Positions 1 to 10,915 of a stretch of 64,000 nucleotides of DNA are shown here, one piece after another. Source of the DNA: Pelobates cultripes (Eukaryota > Chordata > Amphibia > Anura > Pelobatidae); the NCBI GenBank assembly GCA_933207985.1, contig OW240921.1, positions 92,946,917-93,010,916 of the forward strand, written 5' to 3'. A program made the translations under genes and the position numbers. Numbering within the stretch: the stretch's first letter is position 1; every line of letters starts with the position of its first letter. A model generated the notes under the pieces. The model ran no database searches, was not told where the DNA came from, and was given only the letters and a program-made list of their open reading frames with translations.

Positions 1-459
1 AGTGTGTGTTTTGTCATCACTAATGACAACATGCCCCCTCTCAAAGTGAGCATGTTGGTTCAATGCGCAGAGCCCTGCTAAAGAGCTCTGGCACTAGAAA
101 AAGGCCCTGAATTTATTCTGCGCAGCGCAAGCAAATTTAATAACATGCTTGCGCTGTGTTTGCTTTTAAATTGTCTCTGGTGTCTCCACAAGTGGGATAC
201 CAGAGGACAAAAGGGCCAGGAAAGTGCATGGTGCATATGTTTGGAGCCTGCTTGTGGGATTGCGTGTGTGTATTGTGGTATTGTATAAATAGGTCAATTT
301 AATTTGTGTTTGTGGTGTAATATGTGTGGCTAGGGGCTGTAGAGAGTGTGGGATGCAGCGAGAGAGTGCATACGGGCTGAAGTGTATGTGTATAGGTGAC
401 GTAGTGTGTGTAGGGGTTACAGAGAGGGTGTGTTTAGAGAATGTTGTATGTGTTTGCTG
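1..459. other. Unassigned non-coding sequence
   Basis: No exon, RNA gene or recognised transposon end is visible. Composition is ordinary up to about 230 and then becomes T/G-rich, grading into the microsatellite that follows. It may be the outer part of the repeat-rich element that ends near 2411, but nothing shows this directly. Confidence 0.4.
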
Positions 460-615
460 ACAAGGAATGTAGTGTGTGTGTGTGTAGGAGATCTACTGTG
501 TAAAGGACCCAGTGTGTGTGTGTGTGTGTAGAGGATTAAGAGTGCATATAGGGTAAGGGATCTAGTGTTATCTGGAGCGTAATGTGTGTAGTGGTGCAGT
601 GTGAGGGGTGCTGTA

Positions 616-653
<38 letters not shown>

Positions 654-821
654 ATATATATATATATATATTTGGACTTATTGTATGTGTGAGGGGCGCA
701 GTGTGTGTATGTAAGAGGGGTGCTGTGTGTGAGGGTGTTTTTATCTGCTGTCACATTCTAGGTTTCTAATTTTCTTTGTCTGTTAACTCACTGAGGGTTA
801 TTTTATATATATATATGTGTG

Positions 822-866
<45 letters not shown>

Positions 867-870
867 TATA
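460..870. repeat. TG/TA-rich simple-sequence tract
   Basis: Runs of (TG)n at about 474-486, 512-530 and 617-645, then (TA)n at 652-670, and again (TA)n(TG)n at 802-865. Several open frames cross it on both strands, but they encode only low-complexity cysteine/valine or threonine/histidine runs and are repeat artefacts. Confidence 0.85.
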
Positions 871-2010
871 TGTGTGTGCAGTGTGAGTGAGGGTGCTGTG
901 TGTGTCTGGGGGTGCAGTGTGTGTCTGGGGGTGCAGTGTGAGTTTGGGTGCTGTGTGTGTCTGGGGGTGCTGTGTGTGTGTCGGGGTGCGCTGTGTGTGT
1001 TTGGGGGTGCTGTGTGTGTCTGGGTGCTGTGTGTGTCTGGGTGCGCTGTGTGTCTCTGGGGGCGCTGTGTGTCTCTGGGGGCGCTGTGTGTGTGTGAGTG
1101 TGAATGTATTTTTTATTTAAATTTAAATATTTATTTTATTAATAATAAAAAAAAAATATATATATATATATCCCCCCCCCAGGGGTGCTGTGTGTGTCTG
1201 GGGGTGCTGTGTGTGTCTGTCTGGGTGCTGTGTGTGTCTGGGTGCACTGTGTGTGTCTGGGTGGGCTGTGTGTGTCTGGGGGTGCTGTGTGTGTCTGGGT
1301 GGGCTGTGTGTGTCTGGGTAGGCTGTGTGTGTCTGGGGGTGCTGTGTGTGTCTGGGGGTGCTGTGTGTGTCTGGGTACTGTGTGTGTCTGGGGGTGCTGT
1401 GTGTGTCTGGGTGCTGTGTGGGGGTGCTGTGTATGTCTGGGGGTGATGTGTGTGTCTGGGGGTGCTGTGTGTGTGTCTGGGTGCTGTGTGTGTCCGGTGC
1501 TGTGGTCTGTGCTGTGTGCGTCTGCGATATTTCATCCCACTGGGGGTGCTGTGTGTGTCTGGGTGCTGTGTGGCTGGGTGCCAGTGTGTCTGGGGGTGCT
1601 GTGTGTGTCTGGGGGTGCTGTGTGTGTCTGGGTGCTGTGTCTGGGTGCGCTGTGTGTCTGGGGGGTGCTTTGTGTCTGGGGGGTGCTGTGTGTGTCTGGG
1701 GGTGCTGTGTGTGTCTGGGTGCTGTGTGTGTCTGGGGTGCTGTGTGTGTCTGGGGGTGCTGTGTGTGTCTGGGTGTGTGTGTGTCTGGGGTGCTGTGTGT
1801 GTCTGGGGTGCTGTGTGTCTGTGTGTCTGGGTGCTGTGTGTGTCTGGGTGCTGTGTGTGTCTGGGGGTGCTGTGTGTGTCTGGGTGCTGTGTATAGGGGT
1901 GCTGTGTGTGTCTGGGGGTGCTGTGTGTGTCTGGGTGCTGTGTAGGGGTGCTGTGTATAGGGGTGCTGTGTGTGTCTGGGGGTGCTGTGTGTGTGAGAGT
2001 GTGAATGTAT
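871..2010. repeat. TG-rich minisatellite, ~18-25 bp degenerate unit
   Basis: Dozens of head-to-tail copies of a unit close to GGGGGTGCTGTGTGTGTCT, varying by runs of G and TG. An AT-rich module interrupts the array at 1102-1183 and returns at its end (1990-2072), so the array appears to have grown both by unit slippage and by a larger duplication of about 0.9 kb. Three overlapping frames of 148-278 codons stay open only because the unit has few stops. Confidence 0.9.
1102..1183. repeat. AT-rich module, copy 1
   Basis: Block beginning GAGTGTGAATGTATTTTTTA, followed by AT-rich sequence, an A-run, (TA)n and a C-run. It recurs almost unchanged at 1990-2072, about 890 bp downstream, and the two copies bracket most of the minisatellite. 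Confidence 0.85.
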
Positions 2011-2072
2011 TTTTTATTTAAATTTAAATATTTATTTTATTAATAAAAAATATATATATCCCCCCCCCCTCC
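1990..2072. repeat. AT-rich module, copy 2
   Basis: Second copy of the 1102-1183 module. It differs mainly in the lengths of the A, TA and C runs. It joins directly to the GC-rich sequence that follows, which suggests this copy is the original junction and copy 1 arose by duplication. Confidence 0.85.
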
Positions 2073-2411
2073 CTTCTTACCTTTATCCTGGGAGGGGGGG
2101 GAGGGAAGAGATCCGTTTTGCCAGGGGTGCCTTGAGGGGGAGCCATGCTGCCTTCCCTGGTGGTCCAGTGGTGAGAGTGAACTCTAGCCTGCAGGTTAGA
2201 GTTCACTCTTGCGAGATCTGAGCTCTCTCCTCCCTGCCTCCCTCCCTCTCCCAGCCGGCGGCCGCATCTCCCTGTCGGTGATCTCCGCTCGGGTAGCGCT
2301 GACCCTGCAGGGGCCGGCCGGGGAGATCCCCTGCCGGCCTCGGCCCCACGGCCATCACGGCCCACCGGGCATTTGCCCGGTATGCCCGATGGCCAGTCCG
2401 GGCCTGTGTAC
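2073..2411. mobile_element. GC-rich terminus of a non-autonomous repeat
   Basis: A GC-rich block that contrasts sharply with its flanks. It ends in a hairpin-rich stretch with GGGCATTTGCCCGGTATGCC near 2368-2387 and a sharp change to AT-rich DNA near 2411. Similar GC-rich ends adjoin TG/CA arrays elsewhere in this window (20.6, 27.3 and 34.5 kb), so it is probably one end of a non-autonomous DNA transposon whose interior became the minisatellite. The family is not proven. Confidence 0.45.
2174..2209. repeat. Short near-perfect palindrome
   Basis: AGAGTGAACTCTA and its reverse complement flank a GCCTGCAGG centre, giving a hairpin with a 13-bp stem that is nearly perfect. It lies inside the GC-rich element end and is probably part of that element's structure. 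Confidence 0.8.
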
Positions 2412-2511
2412 AAAGAAGGCAATAACAATGGGTCTTGAAATAAAAAGGATCACATTATACAGGTTTTTCCTTACAGCAGGTGACAGGCAATTCTCAAGTA
2501 AGCAGATAAAT

Positions 2512-2855
2512 TAAAGGACCACTATAGGCACCCAGCCCACTTCAGCTCAATGAAGTGGTCTGGGTGATAGGTCCATCTAACCTATGGGTTAATCCAGCCT
2601 CTAGTGGCTGTCTCACTGACAGCCGCTAGAGGCACTTCCGCACTTCTCACTGGGGAAATCACAGTGAGAAGACGCTGACGTCCATAGGAAAGCATTGAAC
2701 ATTCAGTGCTGACGTCGGAAGAGGGAGGAGATTTCCCCAGCCCCGAGGGAGCCCGGCGCTGGAGAAAGGTAAGTGATTAACCCCTTCCTCCCCCTTGAGC
2801 CCGGCGGGAGTGGGACCCTGAGGGTGGGGGAGACCTAAAGTATGGCGGTCCTTTA
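2512..2855. mobile_element. MITE of the CCACTATAGG family
   Basis: Begins TAAAGGACCACTATAGGCAC and ends with the inverted GGTCCTTTA. The interior holds a fold-back around CACTTCAGCTCAATGAAGTG and a second one around the ctctagtggctgtctcac / gacagccgctagaggc pair. Related copies are at 5845-6306, 24049-24530, 53706-53990 and 61658-61962. It has no coding capacity, and the mobilising transposase family is not identifiable here. Confidence 0.75.
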
Positions 2856-3629
2856 ACTAATGTACCAGTAGCAATTACTGACCGCTTTTCCATAATGCGG
2901 TGGCTCACTAAGCCATATTTTGAAATCAAACAAGAAAACTAACTATTTGACACAGGTGTCATGTGAATTGAGATCATCTATGTAGGGAGATAATCAATCA
3001 TGTAGGATTTTGCAACAAGGCCATGACAGCATAGTAGTTTCAGAACAGAGATGTGTTAAGCTAAAAAACTTCACATTTTCATGCCAAATATCCTTGCCAC
3101 AAGCTACTTAAACAGAGCACAATGATGTCAGCTTCAGCTTTAATTGCTTGTTCCTTCTAAATTACTACAGAACTATGAAAATCCTCAGGGCTTCTGTTTA
3201 GGACAAAGGTTCAGTCTAGGAGTTAACCAGGCGCTGGGGGATACATTTTGGTTCTGGTTAAGAATTTTCTGGACGATGTGGTCCTTGTTATTAGCAAAAT
3301 TGCAAAAATATTCCTAGCTCCGTGTAAATCAAATAATTTCTTTTTAGTGAGGCCATGTTTTAAAATACTCAGTATCTGACAAAAAAAAGACTTTCTCATT
3401 ATGTTTACTGCTAGGCTATGTCTTTGGGCGGATCAATAAGTATTTTTGTAGATTAGATGGCAGTTGTATGCTGGAAACTATTCCACAAAGGCCAACTTTT
3501 TTTTGTTAAAAGCAGCATAGTCACAGGGTTGACTTCATTTTTACTCCAATAATCGCACTCACTGTCACCGATTGTCTGTTCATTAGTTCTTGCACCAGCC
3601 ATTTTTGCCATGACCTCAGCCACACAGTC
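2856..3629. other. Unassigned non-coding sequence
   Basis: AT-rich, high-complexity DNA without an exon-like frame or a recognisable transposon end. Nothing further can be supported. Confidence 0.5.
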
Positions 3630-5757
3630 ACAAAGGAAACTATAAGCACTAAAACAATTCTAGCCTAATGAAGTGCCAGTTCTCTGTTATTTAGGAGTTA
3701 ACTCATTTTGTTTATGCAGCCCTAGTTACACCCCCCTGGCTGATACTCTCAATGCCCCTGTACATACTTTCTGAAATGAGCTTACATTTTGTTTAGGTTC
3801 TCATATTGCACAGTGTGTTTGATATAGAATTTCTAACCTCTTCCTCTGTTAATAGGCTGCTGGCGAATGCAGCAGCTTCATGTGTATGATTTTTTTTTTT
3901 TTATCAATCAAAGTTTTAATTGAGGCAGTATGTGTAGAGACACAGTTGTACAGTAGTGGCATTAAGAATAATTGCAGGCATGCAGGATGTAAATAGGTAA
4001 TCTTATAATAATGGTACAGAGAAATCAATGTATCTAACAACACGAGGGAGAGTGTCATGTCACTCACAATTTGCAGGAACCTCATTTTTAAATTAAAGAA
4101 AATGATATTGCAAGAGAAACATATATAGTGCGTTAGGATTATTACTAAGGTAGTTATACCAACAGGAAGCATGTCTTATGCACTGGAAGCTCTAAAGATA
4201 TGGTAGGCTGCATCAGTGATTATTTTGAACCGTGTTACAAGTTTAAACCACTGGGACCATTTTGGGTGGTAGGTGGCCTCTAGACTAGCATATATGCCTT
4301 AATAGCTGTATCAATGATCTTAGCCAGGGGGTATTATAGTGGCATAGTAGTGTCATATTGTTATCAAAAGAAAGTAAGTTAAGAAGGCAACAGGCCGAAA
4401 GAAACCATAACATTTAAAGTAGATTGTATTCACAGTTGATTCTGGATCTCAGCCGTTTGGTGCGACATCCTTCCGAGGTGGCTTGGCTTTGGAGTGGGAG
4501 TCCCTTGCGTCGTTTGGGAGTCCCTTCAGGCCCTGAGATAGTCCATGCCATGGCAGGAATGGCTCTCACCTCACCCATTCAGTGTCCAGATCTGTTATGG
4601 CTTTGGACGAGTTTACGCTGCATGGGTGTGGGTCCACGAGACCTCTGCAACTTGTGTCCTTGGCCCGAGTCCTTAGTGGGAGCCTGTGCCTGTAATCTAT
4701 TGATCCTTTCATCAGGATCCCCTCATGGGGTTACAAAATTCTGGTTTGACCCCCGGCAGTATTGATGGCGGTGGGAGGGTTCCCTCCAGTTGGGCCACCG
4801 GCTTGAAAGAAGAGCGTGCAGAGAGTCCAGCCTTATCACCCGTTTGTGCTGCATGGGATGTGGGAAGGTGTGAGCTGTGCCTCTGGCAGACTTCAGGCTG
4901 TGTTGAGGGAGTGGTTCCCAGTGTATGATTGTGAGGCTTTGAGGTGGCAGGAGGTGTTATTCCCCCATGATCGATTAGTCAGACGTTGCCAAAACCTCTA
5001 GCAGACAGCCTTGAATCTGTCATTGAAAGAGTCCAGCCACTCTTTAGCCCCCTGGCTCAATCTGGAGTGCAGCATTTCATCAGCATTTTGGTTTCGCCTC
5101 ATGGACCTTCATTAAGTGTTCTGTGTGCTGCTCGAGGGTCTGTGAGCCCCAGTGGAGACCGGGATAAACCACACTGGTCCAGAGTGGGTTGGGGGAAAAA
5201 CAGGGATTGTGGCAAGTCTTACCTGGTGCTGTGCAACAGGATCCAGGCAATTGAGCCGCCTCACTCGTCCGCCTGTTATGCTGGGCCGCAGCAGGATCTC
5301 CTCCAAGAATCCCCTCAGGAAAGTCGCTCCGGTATCAAGTGCTGCTCCTGGCTTGCCGTGAGATGCAGTTGAGTACTGTGATTTTTGCGGGCTGGCTGCC
5401 TGTGATGCAGGCTTAGTTAGTCTTTGCGGGAGCTCTCCCGATGTGCAGCCAGCTGCCATTGTTGGTGCCCAGGTCCCGCCCCCCATGTGTATGATTTAAG
5501 TTTAATTAAAAGAGCCGGAGATAAGAACGTCTAAAGTATCCTTTAAGAACTGATTGAATATTAAACAATTTTTTTCAACGGAGGCTGTGTGAGTCACAGC
5601 CAGTGTGTAGCTAGTGAATCATAAACAGAAACAAAAGTGTTTTAATTCCTTTTTGGCAGCGAATTGAGCAGTGAGATTGCAGTGACATGATCTATACATC
5701 AAAACTGCTTTATTAAGCTAAAGTTGCTCTGGTGCCTAAAGTATCCCTTTAAATTGT
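3630..5757. mobile_element. ~530-bp MITE-like repeat split by a later insertion
   Basis: The two outer parts (about 3630-3892 and 5484-5757) match, in order, the repeat at 51640-52185. Shared blocks include GTTTATGCA, TTGCACAGTGTGTTT, AACAGAAACAA, TTGAGCAGTGAGA and a right end with GGTGCCTAAAGTATCCCTTTAAA-like sequence. The middle 1.6 kb is foreign (see 3893-5483). Removing it and one 14-bp target duplication restores the colinear repeat. Confidence 0.75.
3893..5483 (-). mobile_element. L1-like retroposon insertion with 14-bp target duplication
   Basis: The insert is bounded by CATGTGTATGATTT at 3879-3892 and again at 5484-5497. Its left end is a run of T directly after the first copy, which is a poly(A) tail read on the minus strand. 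The opposite end is GC-rich (GGGGGCGGGACC on the minus strand), like the 5' end of a promoter-bearing LINE. A 124-codon minus frame at 5112-5486 starts near the 5' end but has no domain I recognise. At 1.59 kb it is too short for a full LINE, so it is either an internally deleted L1-type element or a non-autonomous passenger moved by L1 machinery. The tail and target duplication are direct evidence of target-primed insertion; the L1 label is inference. Confidence 0.75.
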
Positions 5758-5844
5758 AATACTTTAATATTATAGTGTTTAAGGTCTGGCACTAGCTATA
5801 TGTGAGGATACAATAAATTGTACTTATATTAAATATACTAATAT

Positions 5845-6306
5845 TTAAAGGGACACTATGGTCACCCAGACCACTTCAGCTCAATGAAGTGGTCTGGGTG
5901 CCAGGTCCCTCAGGTTTTAATCCTGCAGATGCAAACATAGCAGTTTCAGAGAAACTGCTATGTTTACATTGCAGAGTTAAGTCAGCCTCTAGTGGCTGTC
6001 TTCCGGACAGCCACTAGAGGCGCATCTGCAATGCTGGAGGCGAATTTCACCTCCATTGCGCAGAGAGTCTATAGGAAAACATTGAGAAATGCTTTACTAT
6101 TGACAGCTTGAATGCTCATTCAGCTCCGCTGACGTCGGCAGAGGGAGGTGATGTCGGCGGGGGAGAAGAGGTCACCAGCGCCGAGGGAGCCTGGCGCTGG
6201 ATTAAGGTAAGCTGCGGGAGGGGGACCCTGAGGGTGGGGGCACCCTCAGGGCACTATAGTGTCAGGAAAACCGTTTTGTTTTCCTGACACTATAGTGATC
6301 CTTTAA
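5845..6306. mobile_element. MITE of the CACTATAGTG family
   Basis: Left end TTTAAAGGGACACTATGGTCAC is the inverted counterpart of the right end, which reads ...GACACTATAGTGATCCTTTAAA. The interior contains the ACCACTTCAGCTCAATGAAG fold-back seen at 2512-2855 and a GC-rich CTGACGTCGG block. It is about 460 bp with no coding content, and the terminal inverted repeats are directly visible. Confidence 0.85.
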
Positions 6307-8489
6307 ATTAGTAAATGACTAAATCTGAGTCTCAAATTTGAGTTGAGAAACATGCTGCTTCAACGCATTTTTGTTTTCATACAATTTTGTTTCTCAAATA
6401 TTGTCCTAGCATTGTGTTGAATAAATGGGTAATGCCAAAATATGCCAAAACAATACTGCGTCAAGCAAGGACAGAGTAAGGAGACCAGATAATCTTATGG
6501 TTTATCTACTGAAAGTCAGCCAAGTAGCCTTTCCAATTAATTACAGCTACAATAATGGTATGACCCATAAAAATGTGAATTTCAGAGAAACAGACCAATA
6601 TATTACAGAAATGAATCTTTTGTAATTCATAATCAATTAGATCAAGAGAGAGAGAGAGACACGAGAATGAGATTAAGGGTATTCTTTGATCTCACCATTA
6701 TCCATACATTAATTCCAATATATTTATATATGTACCTACATATGCAAAAATGAACAATTCCTTCAAGGGTTATTCAATGACTGACAGGATTATACTATGT
6801 CTGTATCATTCAAAAAGAATGTAGAAAGTGTCAAATTAAAGCACATTTATCTAATTTCATTTCAAACATATCAACCAGTTACATTTCATTGGCTGTTTCT
6901 CTATTCATTAGCACTTTATTGCTGATAATAGTTATTTTTAGAACACCACAAACTCCACAGTGATGTGAACATTGAATAAATGGTACAACAAGAAGATGTA
7001 CAATTTACTCTCATTTAGTAAATAACCCTGTTAGTAGTAAGACTAACAAAATTCAGTGAAAATGACCGAATTCCAACCACAATGGCAATTCTCATACTTA
7101 CTAAAGCCAAATACGGTCAGAATTCGGTTGGCCCGACCAAAGCTGCAGCAATAATGCATTCAGTGTCCGGATACAAAGTATAGGATTCTGAAGATTCACA
7201 AAGCACCCATTTAAAACTCAATATGGTCCGAATGTACCAAGCAGGACGCACATTTGCAAATTATTGTTTAGTGTTTGCTATCCGGCCTCCACATTAAAAA
7301 GTGAAAAATAAATAAATAAATGAAAAGCCTTTGGAGCTCAATACGACCACCATATTGTCTACTAAAAGTTTAAAACTAACAACTGGGCAGTCATTGCTGC
7401 CCAGTCTCAAGAAAGGCCCCATCCTATGAGGATGGAGCTTGTGAAATAACAGGGTAAAGTAGTCCACCTGTAATATGGGTTGGACAGTGCAGGTGAGTGC
7501 TATAATATAAGTTAAATTGGGGGCACATATGTCCAGAAACTGAGTGGCTTCCTGTAAATATCACAATAAATGTTTCCCTTTTCTGCCATTGAACATAGTA
7601 AGTGAAAAAGGAAAAACTGTAAAAGTGTTTCTCTTTTTTTCCTAATTTGCATTTAGTGCCATGGCTGTGCCTAGAATGAATAGGAATGTGATTTCACTTG
7701 CTAAATCTTAAATATACATTTTAAAAGAAAACTAAGCATGATTTTAATGTTTTATTCAATGGTCTATTTTCCAAATAAGTGACAATTTCACCTAAAGATA
7801 TATTGTTAGTGTGCTGATCCAAGAAGTGGTGTCAAATTGTAAAAGTGCACTAATCACAAATCGAAAGATGGGCATATATTTTCAAAGCTTCCATGGTTAT
7901 TTTCCTACTTTTAAAACTTAGCTCCATTTTTCTGATCAACACACTTTATTCATCTCCCCCATTTAGTTTTTGTAATATATTTACATAATGATCTAAATGA
8001 TTCAAGATCCACATATTTTTCTACAGGCATTACAATAGACCCAAGAGCTGGAACGAAAGAAGATTTGGAATTAATAAAGGATATTATCAGTGGAACAATA
8101 AAATAAAGTTTATGAGACATAGAGATTTGAAACCATATAGTTTCTTCTTTGAGTATACAAGGACACTTGAGATTGTCTCCCAAATGTCTGGCTTTTTTTT
8201 ATCTTTTCTCTAATGCAGTTTTGTTTTAATAATAGACAATTCTTACCCAAGCACAAAAACAACACAGACTCAGAATCATGAAAAAAAAATGCAAATGAAC
8301 AAATTTCTAAAAGTCACAACCACAATTTCTTCCCGATGTAGAATAAGATTGGTTCAACTGTCAACAGTCATGGATCTCTCAGCAATAGCAACTTGGAATA
8401 TGATACCTTCCTTTCACAATTTAGCTCTACAGTTAATTAGAACGTTAAATACAGAATTTTAGAATTGTGTTTGGAAATGGTATAAATCA
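6307..8489. other. Unique AT-rich non-coding DNA
   Basis: About 2.2 kb without supported genes. Open frames such as 6425-6625 (+) and 7950-8183 (-) lack splice context and recognisable domains. A short stretch at 7015-7100 (AATAACCCTGTTAGTAG onward) resembles the end of the AGGGTTATT MITE family but is too decayed to delimit. Confidence 0.5.
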
Positions 8490-8606
8490 AGCGTGGCCAA
8501 AAGGCAGACCTCCAGTAGCTTTAAAACAACAACTCCCATGATGCTTTGCGTGTCTTTAGAATACTTTAGAATGACAAAGCATCATGGAAGCTGTAGTTTT
8601 AAGGCA
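8490..8606. mobile_element. Decayed fold-back element related to the hAT-type MITE at 61.5 kb
   Basis: AACAACTCCCATGATGCTTTG and the inverted CAAAGCATCATGGAAGCTGTAG form the arms of a fold-back. The same core (ACTACAACTCCCATTATGCT and its inverse) is found in the well-bounded hAT-type MITE at 61515-61653. Here the termini have decayed (GTGGCCAAAAGGCAGACC), so end points are approximate and no target duplication can be called. Confidence 0.6.
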
Positions 8607-8799
8607 TCTGCATTTAATAGTTTTTTTCACTCTGAGTGTTTCACAGCACCATGACTATTTTATTAAAATGGTAAAATAGTACATTAAATGCTTTCTAACT
8701 TTCCAGCCCTGCCAAAAGAAACATTGTAATTTACGTGAAATTGTACTGTTTATATTTTGCAATTCCTAACAATTCTGTGTTTGGTGTTTTGACCCTTAC

Positions 8800-8957
8800 C
8801 AGGGTTATTTACTAATGTGAGAATTCAAAGTGAATTTAAACTTTAAGGCCGAAGTACTTGAAGTGGAAGCATAACTGAGATCGAGATTTTATCTTTCCAT
8901 TTTGGCTAGTTTTATCTTGAATTTCAAATTCACTTTTAATTCTTACTTTAGTGAATA
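8800..8957. mobile_element. MITE of the AGGGTTATTTACTAA family
   Basis: Left end AGGGTTATTTACTAATGTGAG faces the inverted right end CTTACTTTAGTGAATAACGC. The next layer, AATTCAAAGTGAATTT / AAATTCACTTTTAATT, is also inverted. Related copies lie at 9768-9966, 23205-23520 and 54310-54565. Short, AT-rich, no coding sequence. Confidence 0.8.
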
Positions 8958-9767
8958 ACGCTCTCTTTTTTTTTTTTTTTTTACATTTACAAAAATGAGT
9001 AAACAAAAAAAAGAATTTTTTTTTTCCAAAAGTTCTGTATCAGGTTTGATTTTGATCTGTCCAAGTACGTTTTGCTATACCCTTTAATTAATGTGTCTAG
9101 CGCAGCAGGATTTGTTTGCAATATGTAAACAGATGATACTTTATTCAATTTACTAGATATTAAGTATGCTTTTTGTGGCTTTATTTGTGTTGACTATTCA
9201 TTTTCTCCAAATCATCATGTCCCTTTAAGGTCCCCCTCTGTGAATCAGTACACTCTTAAGAGACAGACTTACTAAACGATGTCTGCTGTGTCCTCTCAAC
9301 ATTCTCTGGGCGCCAAGTTTGACAGTGTTGTGACGGCTCCAGGGAGGGTATGCTGACAAGGAGACTGTCTGCAACTGAATGACAGCTCTGGCCGGGAGCC
9401 AGGAAAGCCTAGACTTTCAGAGCATGGGACTGACAAAACTGTAGCCTGGATAGCACCGAAGGGGAGAAGTTACAGGCACAGTAGCTGTCCTGAAAATCTG
9501 AATAAGGTCTAATTATTCCCATTGCTCACACCACCTGAATATTCATTTTCCATTAGTTGTTAAAGAGGATTCAACAAACATAAATGTGTGCGGTTATTTA
9601 AATGTATATTTCCATATAAGAAAATTTATAGTTAGTTAGTAAATACACAGAATCATTATTATTGTAATTTGGAAATGTTAGACACTTATTGAAAGTAAAA
9701 TAAAATAATGCAAATTAAAAAATAAATATACTAGGTACATTTTACCCAATTACGGGCAACTTAAACA
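8958..9767. other. Unique non-coding DNA with a high-complexity block
   Basis: Homopolymer-rich at 8967-9030. From about 9200 to 9560 it becomes a balanced-composition, non-repetitive block without an open frame, which could be conserved regulatory DNA or simply old unique sequence. No motif decides between these. Confidence 0.4.
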
Positions 9768-9966
9768 GGGCTATTCATTAAAATGATAATAGCTGGAAAT
9801 TCAAGGTGAATTCAAAGTGAATTTCAAATTTATGGTCAAAATTGTCAAAGTAAGAACATAATTTACTCGGAGAACCGTTCAAATTTGAGTATTTTGGCCT
9901 AAATTTTCAAATTTACTTTGTATTCTCTGTCAATTCCCATTAATTCTCATTTAGTGAAAAACCCTG
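9768..9966. mobile_element. MITE of the AGGGTTATTTACTAA family, second copy
   Basis: Starts AGGGCTATTCATTAAAATGA and ends ...CTCATTTAGTGAAAAACCCTG, with internal inverted AATTC.AAGTGAATT blocks, as in the 8800-8957 copy. It is more diverged and slightly longer, so it is probably an older insertion. Confidence 0.75.
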
Positions 9967-10497
9967 TTACTGTGATTCCTTAAAATAAATGACTGTGCTT
10001 TTGGATGTAAAATCAAAAAACAAAAAAATATTTATGGAGTTTGCATGTTTAATTTTGTGCATTATTTTTATATCTACATTTAAAGCCATAAAAAAATATG
10101 GACGCTTTGAAAGGATGGATTTGTTCCGTTGTACTCTATGATCATCTGTTTGCTAAATGTACCGTATTATTTTTATTAACGTTATACGATTTGTTGAATA
10201 AGTCTAATGAGCTGATATAACAATGAGGCGATGACGAAGACGTTGATGGTTGATGATGATAAAATAATAACAAAGGTGCCTTGGGAAGGAAATGAGAGAA
10301 AATCACAACATGCTTGCAAAGGACATAATTGGAAAGGTATTAATCAATTTAACAAAACATTCTAAGACGTTAAGGAACATAATAATACCCTGGACAAATC
10401 CAGCAGATATATTTATTCTTTAACTAATGGAGTAACTAGATGACTCTCGGAGATATATCCTCCCAACCAATATTGGTGTGTACAATGTCTTTGTCTT
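9967..10497. other. Unassigned AT-rich DNA
   Basis: No gene or delimited repeat is visible. It includes the short purine-rich GATGATGATAAAATAATAA stretch near 10250. Confidence 0.5.
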
Positions 10498-10915
10498 GAA
10501 AGGGTGCTCCAACCAAAAAACAGTGTTTTCATAAAACACTGGTTATGGTTGTAGTAACCACTTCTGTGATGGTTCGCCCCATCAAACACCCAAAAAAAGG
10601 CTTAAACTTGCCTCTTTTTCCTCTCCAATACCAAGTTTTCCCTTAGCCCGGTCATCTTTGGCTAACGCTACTCCCCGTCACCGGAGGGGAAGGGCTGAAG
10701 AGTGGATGGACTAAGGGAAGGATTGGGCAGCATGGAGGGAGGGTGTGCTGCCATTGGGCTGATTAATGACTTGCTAGAGGTGGACACCTACAGCTGCAAA
10801 GTAGTTAATCTCTGTATTTGAAATGTTGCACATATAGACTCCAGGCACCATGACCACTTCAAGTTAGGGGGTATTATGTTAATTCCAGAATGAGTAAGTA
10901 TCCTTTAAGGCTTTA
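10498..10915. mobile_element. Probable MITE-like repeat
   Basis: Carries GGGTGCTCCAACCA at the left, a short fold-back (ACAGTGTTTTCATAAAACACTGGT at 10521-10544) and GCACCATGACCACTTCAAGTT plus AGTATCCTTTAA at the right. These are hallmarks of the ACTATAG-type families in this window, though the terminal inverted repeats are not cleanly matched. Boundaries are approximate. Confidence 0.45.

Noticed and set aside
817..2021. Long cysteine/valine/glycine-rich frames (up to 278 codons) on the plus strand and threonine/histidine-rich frames on the minus strand
   Set aside because: They are translations of a TG minisatellite. All three plus frames are open because the unit lacks stops, and there is no start or splice context.
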